Source: Pseudomonadota bacterium
GTDB taxonomy: Bacteria; Pseudomonadota; Gammaproteobacteria; Burkholderiales; Burkholderiaceae_C
Length of the DNA stretch: 6,131 nt
Direction of reading: 5' to 3'
NCBI GenBank assembly: GCA_023436025.1
Contig: JAEZKX010000087.1
Span: forward strand, 1-6,131
This document shows, piece after piece, positions 1-4,861 of the stretch. Every line of letters starts with the position of its first letter. Within the stretch, counting starts at the first letter, position 1. The notes below the pieces were generated by a model. The model did no database searches, was not told the origin of the DNA, and saw only the letters and a program-made list of their open reading frames with translations. The position numbers were made by a program, and so were the translations under genes.

Positions 1-417
1 GTGCTGGCGCAGGTGCTGGCGCAGCATGCGGCGGCGACCGAGCCGCTCGCGGCGCTCGCCGCCTTCGGTGGTTTCGAGGTCGCCACCCTGGTCGGCGCGG
101 TGCTGCAGGCGGCGCGCGAGCGGCGCCTGATCGTGGTGGACGGCTTCATCACCGGCGCCGCGGTGCTGGTGGCCGCCCGGATCGCGCCGCACGTGGTGCA
201 ACGCTGCGTCTTCGCGCACCGCTCCGCCGAGAGCGGGCACGCGCTGATGCTGCAGGCCCTGGGCGCCCAGGCCGATGCGCTGCTCGACCTCGGCTTGCGC
301 CTGGGCGAGGGCTCGGGCGCGGCGCTGGCCTGGCCGCTGCTCGTTTCCGCCTGCGCGATCCTGTGCGACATGGCGAGCTTCGACTCCGCCGGCGTCGCCA
401 CGCGGAGCACGCCATGA
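1..417 (+). CDS. cobT: CobT, nicotinate-nucleotide-dimethylbenzimidazole phosphoribosyltransferase (C-terminal part)
   Basis: The protein transfers phosphoribose from nicotinate mononucleotide to the lower-ligand base (usually 5,6-dimethylbenzimidazole), giving alpha-ribazole phosphate for the nucleotide loop of cobalamin. It acts in the cytosol. Only the last 138 residues are present. The reading frame is open at base 1, so the GTG there is not the true start. Family enzymes are about 350 residues, so roughly 60% is missing upstream. Visible family blocks, numbered from the window start, are FGGFE (22-26), VVDGFIT (45-51), FAHRSAESGH (71-80) and LDLGLRLGEGSGAAL (95-109). Glu103 in the last block aligns with the catalytic glutamate known in Salmonella CobT (Glu317), and the distance to the C terminus is similar. 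The TGA stop overlaps the cobS start as ATGA, and cobS and cobC follow, which supports the assignment. The visible part shows no frameshift or lost motif. Confidence 0.95.
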   Translation: MLAQVLAQHAAATEPLAALAAFGGFEVATLVGAVLQAARERRLIVVDGFITGAAVLVAARIAPHVVQRCVFAHRSAESGHALMLQALGAQADALLDLGLRLGEGSGAALAWPLLVSACAILCDMASFDSAGVATRSTP

Positions 418-1214
418 CGGGCGTGCGCCACTTCCTGCTGGCCTTGCAGTACTTCACGCGCATTCCGGTCACCGGCCGTCTCGCGGCCTGGACCGGCTAC
501 AGCCCGGCGGCCTTGCGCGCGAGCGCCGCGCATTTCCCGGCGATCGGGCTGCTGGTCGGCCTGGTCGGCGCCGGCGTGGCGGCCACGGTGCTGGCCCTGC
601 TGCACCCGGGGCCCTTCGCGCCCCTGGTGGCCGCGGCGCTGTCGACCGCCGCGACCGTGCTCCTGACCGGCGCACTGCACGAGGACGGCCTGGCGGACGT
701 CGCCGACGGTTTGGGCGGCGCCTTCGACCGCGCGCGGGCGTTGGAGATCATGAAGGACTCGCGCATCGGCGCCTTCGGCGCGCTGGCGCTGGGACTGGCG
801 CTGTTGGCCAAGGTCGCGCTGCTCGCGCATCTCGGCGCCGCGGGCGTGGCGCCGCTGTGCGCCGCGCTGGTGCTGGCGCACGCGCTCTCCCGTGCCTGGC
901 CGCTGGTGCTGGTGCGCACCTTGCCCTATGTCGGCGACGCCGCCGGCGTGCGGGCCAAGCCGATGGCCGATGCGATCGCCTGGCCGGCATTGGTGGTCGC
1001 GTGGCTGTGGGCGGCGGCGGCCGTGGCGGCGGTGGCTGCATGGAGCGGCCCGACGGCGGTGGCGGCGGCCTTCGCTGCTTCCGCGGCCGTGATGCTGTGG
1101 CTGCGCCGCCTGTTCGCACGCCGCCTGCAGGGCTTCACCGGCGACTGCCTCGGCGCCGCGCAGCAGGGCTGCGAACTCGCTTGCTACCTCGGCATGGCGG
1201 TGGTGCTGGCGTGA
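414..1214 (+). CDS. cobS: CobS, adenosylcobinamide-GDP ribazoletransferase (cobalamin synthase)
   Basis: This is an integral inner-membrane enzyme that joins alpha-ribazole (or its phosphate) to adenosylcobinamide-GDP, closing the nucleotide loop of cobalamin. The 266-residue product has the normal family length. Family signatures are LQYFTRIPV near the N terminus (11-19), the acidic block TGALHEDGLADVADGLGG (85-102), MKDSRIGAFG (113-122) and a C-terminal GFTGDCLGAAQQ (240-251). Several long Ala/Leu/Val segments, for example about 43-63, 121-140, 145-158 and 188-210, fit a polytopic membrane protein. The ATG at 414 is chosen because it overlaps the cobT stop as ATGA, has GGAG at 404-407 six bases upstream, and begins the conserved N terminus. 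An in-frame ATG at 363 would add an Arg/His-rich stretch read from inside cobT and is unlikely. Confidence 0.96.
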   Translation: MTGVRHFLLALQYFTRIPVTGRLAAWTGYSPAALRASAAHFPAIGLLVGLVGAGVAATVLALLHPGPFAPLVAAALSTAATVLLTGALHEDGLADVADGLGGAFDRARALEIMKDSRIGAFGALALGLALLAKVALLAHLGAAGVAPLCAALVLAHALSRAWPLVLVRTLPYVGDAAGVRAKPMADAIAWPALVVAWLWAAAAVAAVAAWSGPTAVAAAFAASAAVMLWLRRLFARRLQGFTGDCLGAAQQGCELACYLGMAVVLA

Positions 1215-1786
1215 GCACGCTTTGGCTGGCGCGCCATGCGCAACCGCTGGTCCCGCCGGGACAGTGCTATGGCGCCAGTGACATCGCCGCGGATGCGCAG
1301 GCCACGCAGCAGGCGGCACGCGCGCTGGCGGCGGCGCTGCCGCGGCGTCTCGCGGCGGTGGCCTGTTCGCCGCGCCGGCGCTGCCGGCAGCTTGCCGAGG
1401 CGCTGCAGGCATGCCGGCCGCAGCTCGCATGGGCCGTCGATGCGCGGCTTGCCGAGATGGACTTCGGGCGGTGGGAAGGCCGGTCCTGGGATGCCATCGC
1501 GCGCGACGAGCTGGAGGCCTGGAATGCCGACTTCGCCAGCTACCGATGCGGCGGAGGCGAAAGCGTGGAACAACTGCTCGCGCGCGTGGACGCGGCGCTG
1601 GAAGCCGCGCGGGCGTTGCCCGGCGACGTCCTGTGGATCACGCATGCCGGCGTGATCCGGGCCGCGCACCTGCTGGCAGCCGGCGTGCCCCGCCCGCTCC
1701 TGTCGGCGCACTGGCCCGCCCGCGCGCCCGCCTTCGGTGCGTGGCAGGGCCTGTCATTGCACGGCGCTGACGGCCGATCAGGGTAA
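1211..1786 (+). CDS. cobC: CobC-type histidine phosphatase (probable alpha-ribazole phosphatase)
   Basis: This 191-residue protein belongs to the histidine phosphatase (phosphoglycerate mutase-like) superfamily. In this operon its expected role is removing the phosphate from alpha-ribazole phosphate or from adenosylcobalamin phosphate in the last steps of cobalamin synthesis. The active-site set is visible: Arg8-His9 in LARHAQ, where His9 is the likely phospho-acceptor; Arg in SPRRR (53-57); Glu82 in EMDFGRWEG; and His145 in ITHAGVIR. The usual RHG signature reads RHA here, a tolerated variant. The GTG start at 1211 overlaps the cobS stop as GTGA and puts the RHA motif eight residues in, as is normal for the family. 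The same frame is open back to 275, but upstream codons give an Arg-rich shadow of cobS. The superfamily fold is certain; CobC substrate specificity rests mainly on gene context. Confidence 0.9.
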   Translation: MSTLWLARHAQPLVPPGQCYGASDIAADAQATQQAARALAAALPRRLAAVACSPRRRCRQLAEALQACRPQLAWAVDARLAEMDFGRWEGRSWDAIARDELEAWNADFASYRCGGGESVEQLLARVDAALEAARALPGDVLWITHAGVIRAAHLLAAGVPRPLLSAHWPARAPAFGAWQGLSLHGADGRSG

Positions 1787-1803
1787 ATGCGGCCGCGCGG
1801 CAT

Positions 1804-1832
1804 TGCCCATGGCGCCCCTGCGCGTCTATGCT
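1804..1832 (+). promoter_or_regulatory. Putative sigma70-type promoter for the universal stress protein gene
   Basis: TTGCCC (1804-1809) and TATGCT (1827-1832) are separated by 17 bases. Each matches the -35 and -10 consensus at 4 of 6 positions. Transcription would start near 1839-1840 and leave a leader of about 24 bases containing the GGGGG ribosome binding site at 1851-1855. The position between cobC and the next gene makes sense. In such GC-rich DNA a match of this quality can occur by chance. Confidence 0.4.
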
Positions 1833-1863
1833 TCGCGCACCGATGTCTTTGGGGGCATGTGCC

Positions 1864-2301
1864 ATGTACAAGAAGATCCTCCTGGCCTACGACGGCTCCG
1901 ATGCCGGCCAGAAAGCCCTGCTCGATTGCAAGGAACTCGCCAACTGGAGCCAGGCCGATTTGACGCTGGTGGCCGTCATGCCCTCGGCCATGAGCTTCGT
2001 CGGCCTGGAGGGCGGCGTCTACGACGTCGAGCTCGAAGAGCGCGAGAAACGCAAGTACCGCGGCATCCTCGACGACGGGCTGCGCCGCCTGGCCGAGGCC
2101 GGCTGGTCGGCCCGCGGCGAGGTGGTCACCGGTGAAGCCATCGAGGAGATCGCCAAGTACGCGCGCAAGATCGGCGCCGACCTCATCATCGTCGGCCACA
2201 AGCACCTGGACAGCTGGGCCGCGCGCTGGTGGCGCGGCTCCATCTCGGGCGCGCTGATCGAGCATGCCCACTGCAGCGTGCTGGTGGTCATCACGCATTG
2301 A
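1864..2301 (+). CDS. Universal stress protein, single UspA domain
   Basis: This is a 145-residue cytosolic protein with one Usp domain, the usual length. Family features are the N-terminal strand and turn MYKKILLAYDGS (Asp10 binds adenine nucleotide in ATP-binding Usps), GARGEV-like strand around GEVVTG (85-90), GADLIIVGHKHLDS (104-117) and a C-terminal strand CSVLVVI (137-143). The nucleotide loop, normally G-x2-G-x9-G-[ST], reads Gly111-His-Lys-His114, then ten residues, then Gly125-Ser126. The second glycine is therefore a histidine and the spacer is one longer, so ATP binding is uncertain. ATG 1864 is chosen because MYKKIL matches the family N terminus and GGGGG lies 8 bases upstream. An in-frame ATG at 1828 falls inside the putative -10 box. 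The exact physiological role is unknown. The stop TGA directly abuts an inverted-repeat element. Confidence 0.92.
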   Translation: MYKKILLAYDGSDAGQKALLDCKELANWSQADLTLVAVMPSAMSFVGLEGGVYDVELEEREKRKYRGILDDGLRRLAEAGWSARGEVVTGEAIEEIAKYARKIGADLIIVGHKHLDSWAARWWRGSISGALIEHAHCSVLVVITH

Positions 2302-2331
2302 GAAGCTGTGAACGAATTCCTCGCACCTGCG
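2302..2331. repeat. Left terminal inverted repeat
   Basis: This arm begins GAAGCTGTGAACGAATTC immediately after the stress-protein stop codon. It pairs with the reverse complement of 2491-2520 at 26 of 30 positions, with differences at arm positions 12, 18, 19 and 24. Similarity ends abruptly after base 30. Confidence 0.85.
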
Positions 2332-2420
2332 TGCGGCCTGTCCAGGGCCGTGACGGAACGATCAACGGCTAGCTGGCCGCACCCTTCGGGCCGGGGCGTC
2401 TGCGGGCGCATGCGTGCGTT

Positions 2421-2461
2421 GCGCAAGGCCACCCAGGCGGCCAGCCTGGACGGCCTTGCGC
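2421..2461 (+). repeat. Compound hairpin inside the MITE-like element
   Basis: GCGCAAGGCC (2421-2430) is perfectly complementary to GGCCTTGCGC (2452-2461). After a 2x2 internal mismatch (AC opposite AC), CCAGGC (2433-2438) pairs with GCCTGG (2444-2449) around the 5-base loop GGCCA. There is no T run after it, so it is not a standard intrinsic terminator. It is probably a structural part of the element and may protect or shorten readthrough transcripts. Confidence 0.75.
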
Positions 2462-2490
2462 GCCTTCGCCTGCGCCCACAGTCGCCCCGT

Positions 2491-2520
2491 CGCAGGCGCG
2501 ATCAATTCATTCACAGCTTC
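2491..2520. repeat. Right terminal inverted repeat
   Basis: This arm ends TTCATTCACAGCTTC and is the inverted partner of 2302-2331 (26 of 30 matching). TGA follows at 2521-2523, the same triplet that precedes the left arm. It lies 12 bases upstream of the methyltransferase start, so the element supplies the region where that gene's promoter would be expected. Confidence 0.85.
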
Positions 2521-2521
2521 T

Positions 2522-2525
2522 GAGG
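2522..2525 (+). promoter_or_regulatory. Ribosome binding site of the methyltransferase gene
   Basis: GAGG lies 7 bases before ATG 2533 and just outside the right terminal repeat. Its first two bases belong to the TGA that flanks the element. In the inferred pre-insertion arrangement it would overlap the stress-protein stop codon as TGAGG. Confidence 0.6.
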
Positions 2526-2532
2526 CAGCGCC

Positions 2533-3192
2533 ATGCGGTTCCTTCCCGGCACCGCACGGCGGCCCGACGCCGGGTTCTCGCTCGCCCAGTACCGCCAGCG
2601 CGCGGCACGCTACGACCTGGAACTGGCGCTGTTCGAGCCCTGGCGCGCCGCAACCATCGCGCGCCTGGAATTGCGCCGCGGCGATACCGTGGTCGACGTG
2701 GGCTGCGGCACCGGACTCAGCTTCGTCCGGCTGGCGGACGCCGTGGGCCCGCGCGGGCAGGTCGTCGGCATCGAGCCCTGTCCCGAGATGCTGGCGCAGG
2801 CCCGCGCCCGGGTCGCGCGGCACGGCTGGCGCCATGTCGCCTTGATGCAGGCGAGCGCCGCCGAGGCGCCGTTGCAGCGCGGCGCCGACGCCTTGCTGTT
2901 CCACTTCACCCATGACGTGATGCGCGACGCGGACGCGCTCGGCCACGTGATCGCCCATGCCCGTCCCGGCGCGCGGGTGGCTGCCTGCGGCCTCCAATGG
3001 GCGCCGCCCTGGATGGTGGCCAGCAATGCCTTCGTCCTGGCGGCGGCCCTGTATTCCACCTCGTCGCTGGAGGGGCTGGAGCGCCCGTGGGACCTGCTGG
3101 CGCAGCGCCTGCAGGACCTGCAGGTGACGACGGCCTGGACGGGCGGCATCTACATCGCCAGCGGGCGCGTGGCGCGCGCGCCGGCGCATTGA
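2533..3192 (+). CDS. Class I SAM-dependent methyltransferase, substrate unknown
   Basis: The 219-residue product has a Rossmann-type S-adenosylmethionine-binding core. Motif I is VVDVGCGTGLS (53-63). The next strand ends in the acidic residue that binds the SAM ribose, VVGIEPCPEML (77-87; Glu81), followed by a region around QASAAEAPL (106-114) and the motif IV-like strand ADALLFHFTHDVM (118-130). The segment 159-174 (PWMVASNAFVLAAALY) is hydrophobic and could help dock on membrane or lipid. The overall form resembles small UbiE/phospholipid-type methyltransferases, but nothing visible fixes the substrate. ATG 2533 has GAGG seven bases upstream. The stop TGA at 3190-3192 lies 2 bases before the phosphatase GTG start, so the two genes are probably cotranscribed. 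The gene was probably once directly coupled to the stress-protein gene upstream. Confidence 0.88.
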   Translation: MRFLPGTARRPDAGFSLAQYRQRAARYDLELALFEPWRAATIARLELRRGDTVVDVGCGTGLSFVRLADAVGPRGQVVGIEPCPEMLAQARARVARHGWRHVALMQASAAEAPLQRGADALLFHFTHDVMRDADALGHVIAHARPGARVAACGLQWAPPWMVASNAFVLAAALYSTSSLEGLERPWDLLAQRLQDLQVTTAWTGGIYIASGRVARAPAH

Positions 3193-3194
3193 CC

Positions 3195-4649
3195 GTGCGC
3201 CTGCTGCTGCGGCTGTTCGCCACGGTCCTGCTGCCGCTGCTGGCGGGCTGCGCGGGCCTCGGCTCGCCGCCGCCGCCGCCGCGCGTGGTGGTGGTCATCG
3301 TGGTCGACGGCCTGCCGCAGCGCCTGCTGCTTCAGATGCGCGGCCAGCTTGCGCCCGACGGTTTCGCCCGGTTCCTGGACCGCGGCGCCTGGTTCGCCGA
3401 AGCCCATTTCGCCCATGCCTCCACCGTCACCGCCAGCGGCCATGCGACGCTGTTCACCGGCGCCTGGCCGCGCCGCCACGGCATCATCGGCAACAGCTGG
3501 CGCGATCCGGCCAGCGGCACCGAGCTGGCCTCCGGCGGCGATGCGCAGGCGCGCTTCCTCGGCGCGCCGACCCGCGCCGGCGACAGCACCAGCCCGCGCA
3601 ACCTGCTGGCCGAGACCCTGGGCGATGCGATGCGCCGGCAGGATCCACGCGCCCGGGTGGTGGCAGTGGCGGGCAAGGACCGCAGCGCGGTGTTGCCAGG
3701 GGGCCGCCGCGGCACCGCCTTCCTGTTCCACGACGACACCGGCGTCTTCGTGTCGAGCAGCTACTACATGGACGCCTATCCGGCCTGGCGCGATGCCTTC
3801 CACGCAGCGCGGCCGCCGTCGCCGGCCGCCGACCCGGCGACGCGCGACACCCTCGCGCTCGACTTCGCGACCGCCGCGCTGGCGGGCGAGCGGCTCGGGG
3901 CCGACGGCGTGCCCGACCTGCTGGCGGTCAGCTTGTCGGGGCTGGACCTGGTGCACCACCAGCACGGCCCCGGCTCGCCGGCTTCGCGCGCCCACTTGCT
4001 GCACGCCGACCGCGCGCTGCAGGACTTCCTGCGCGGTCTCGATGCGGCGCTCGGTGCCGACGGCTACCTGGCCGTGCTGACCTCGGACCATGGCTTCATG
4101 GAGACGCCGGGCCCCGGCGGCGGCCGCATCGCCACGCGGCAGCTGGTGGCACAGGTCAATGCCGACCTGCAGCGGCGCTTCGGCGTGGCGCGGCTGGTGG
4201 CCTACGCGTCCGCATCGGCACTGGTGCTGGACCGCGCGCTGCTGGCTGCGCACGGCCTCGATGCCGAGGCCGTTGCGCAGGCCGCGCGCGCCAGCCTCGT
4301 GGCCATGCCGGGCATTGCTGCCGCCTACACGCGCGGCGAGTTGCTGGCGCGCAGCCGCGCCGATGCGCCCTGGTTCGAGGCCGTCCATCGCAGCTGGCAT
4401 CCGGTCCGTTCGGGGGACGTGCCCTATGTGCTGCAGCCGGGATGGATGCCCGGCCAGGCGACCGCCACGCACGGATCACCGCACCGCTACGACACCCACG
4501 TGCCGCTGATGTACTGGGGTCCGCGCTGGATCCGCGCCGGCCGCGTCGACACGCCGGCGGAAATGGTCGACCTGGCGCCGACGCTGGCGCGCATGGTGGG
4601 CGCGCCGACGCCCGCGCAGGCGGAAGGCCGCGTGCTGCGCACGCCTTGA
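3195..4649 (+). CDS. PafA-like alkaline phosphatase family lipoprotein
   Basis: This 484-residue exported enzyme of the alkaline phosphatase superfamily should hydrolyse phosphate monoesters outside the cytoplasm. The N terminus is a lipoprotein signal peptide (Arg, a Leu-rich core, then lipobox LAGC with Cys19), followed by a Pro-rich tether (25-29). The metal and catalytic set is complete: Asp38 in VVDGL; nucleophile Thr79 in STVTASGH; Asp251 and His255 in GLDLVHHQHGP; Asp298-His299 in TSDHG; and a final His in the HGSPHRYDTH segment (426-435). Asn100 (GNSW), Lys161 and Arg163 (AGKDRS) match Asn100, Lys162 and Arg164 of characterised PafA, which favour monoesters over diesters. GTG 3195 is chosen because it begins a proper signal peptide. 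A TTG at 3189 overlapping the methyltransferase stop (TTGA) would add only two residues. No clear ribosome binding site is seen, so coupling to the upstream gene is likely. Confidence 0.92.
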   Translation: MRLLLRLFATVLLPLLAGCAGLGSPPPPPRVVVVIVVDGLPQRLLLQMRGQLAPDGFARFLDRGAWFAEAHFAHASTVTASGHATLFTGAWPRRHGIIGNSWRDPASGTELASGGDAQARFLGAPTRAGDSTSPRNLLAETLGDAMRRQDPRARVVAVAGKDRSAVLPGGRRGTAFLFHDDTGVFVSSSYYMDAYPAWRDAFHAARPPSPAADPATRDTLALDFATAALAGERLGADGVPDLLAVSLSGLDLVHHQHGPGSPASRAHLLHADRALQDFLRGLDAALGADGYLAVLTSDHGFMETPGPGGGRIATRQLVAQVNADLQRRFGVARLVAYASASALVLDRALLAAHGLDAEAVAQAARASLVAMPGIAAAYTRGELLARSRADAPWFEAVHRSWHPVRSGDVPYVLQPGWMPGQATATHGSPHRYDTHVPLMYWGPRWIRAGRVDTPAEMVDLAPTLARMVGAPTPAQAEGRVLRTP

Positions 4650-4702
4650 GCCGGGCCGCGCGCTTCCTTCACAATCGGGCAACATGCGCGACACGCCCGG
4701 CT
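4649..4702 (+). other. Imperfect stem-loop at the phosphatase stop codon
   Basis: AGCCGGGC (4649-4656) is perfectly complementary to GCCCGGCT (4695-4702). CGCGC (4657-4661) then pairs with GCGCG (4686-4690), leaving ACAC (4691-4694) bulged and a loop of 24 bases. No T run follows, so classical intrinsic termination is not supported. It could stabilise the 3' end of the mRNA or act with Rho. Confidence 0.35.
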
Positions 4703-4800
4703 GACAACACCGCGGCAAGCTCGCCGCGCAGCGACCGAAAAAATAGAAGGAAAGCGCCTACAGGCTTATGCGACCGGAACCGTCCGGCGGCCGAGTCAGC

Positions 4801-4836
4801 GCAGGGCACGCTCAGCGCCTGCTGAACTTGCCCTGC
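4801..4836 (+). promoter_or_regulatory. Compound dyad in the mdtA leader (operator or mRNA hairpin)
   Basis: GCAGGGCA (4801-4808) and TGCCCTGC (4829-4836) are perfect inverted repeats. Inside them TCAGC (4812-4816) and GCTGA (4821-4825) are also perfect, around the loop GCCT. The two stems are separated by a 3x3 mismatch, giving 26 of 36 bases paired. It ends 13 bases before the ribosome binding site of the efflux adaptor. It could be a repressor operator (efflux operons are often controlled by local regulators) or an RNA structure that tunes translation. No promoter was placed with confidence in the 4650-4861 gap. Confidence 0.5.
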
Positions 4837-4849
4837 CAAGGCGCGCAGC

Positions 4850-4856
4850 AGAAGGA
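4850..4856 (+). promoter_or_regulatory. Ribosome binding site of mdtA
   Basis: AGAAGGA sits 5 bases before ATG 4862 and decides that start. It is the best Shine-Dalgarno match in the window. Confidence 0.75.
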
Positions 4857-4861
4857 CCCCG

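Larger units (their letters stand above)
2302..2520. mobile_element. MITE-like non-autonomous element with 30-bp terminal inverted repeats
   Basis: The whole gap between the stress protein and the methyltransferase is one 219-bp unit bounded by inverted repeats. The outermost 11 bases, GAAGCTGTGAA, are perfect in both arms; over 30 bases there are four mismatches. TGA occurs directly outside both ends (2299-2301 and 2521-2523), consistent with a 3-bp target duplication, though three bases can match by chance. The interior holds a strong compound hairpin and no recognisable transposase. An open frame at 2308-2523 covers almost the entire unit but looks like no protein family, and its last residues are read from the right terminal repeat. 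The structure fits a miniature inverted-repeat transposable element moved by a transposase elsewhere in the genome. A palindromic intergenic repeat family is the alternative. Confidence 0.68.

Noticed and set aside
275..1210. Upstream extension of the cobC frame
   Set aside because: The frame is open through cobS but encodes Arg/Gly-rich shadow sequence. The GTG at 1211 places the RHA catalytic motif at the normal N-terminal position.
1751..1774. Possible Pho box (CTGTCAT followed by GCTGACGG)
   Set aside because: Only the first 7-bp half matches; the second is not at 11-bp spacing, and it lies within the 3' end of cobC, far from the phosphatase.
1828..1863. Earlier ATG for the universal stress protein
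   Set aside because: It would add 12 residues not seen in the family and falls within the putative -10 box. ATG 1864 has a GGGGG ribosome binding site at good spacing.
2308..2523. 71-codon open frame spanning almost the whole inverted-repeat element
   Set aside because: No family resemblance, no convincing ribosome binding site, and both termini are read from the repeat arms. In GC-rich DNA such frames arise readily. It should not be counted as a gene without evidence of expression.
3150..4472. Long minus-strand open frame (440 codons) opposite the phosphatase
   Set aside because: Its composition is rich in Arg, Ala, Gly and Gln as expected for an antisense shadow of GC-rich coding DNA. The plus strand carries a complete catalytic motif set.
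4711..4743. Small hairpin (CGCGGC / GCCGCG) near an A6 run, as a terminator
   Set aside because: A terminator on the plus strand needs a T run after the stem. On the minus strand the T run would precede the stem, so neither direction fits.
4701..4749. Promoter search for mdtA (CTGACA at 4701, A-rich GAAAAAATAGAAG at 4737-4749)
   Set aside because: CTGACA is a good -35 match but no -10 lies 16-18 bases away. The A-rich tract has no -35 at the right distance.
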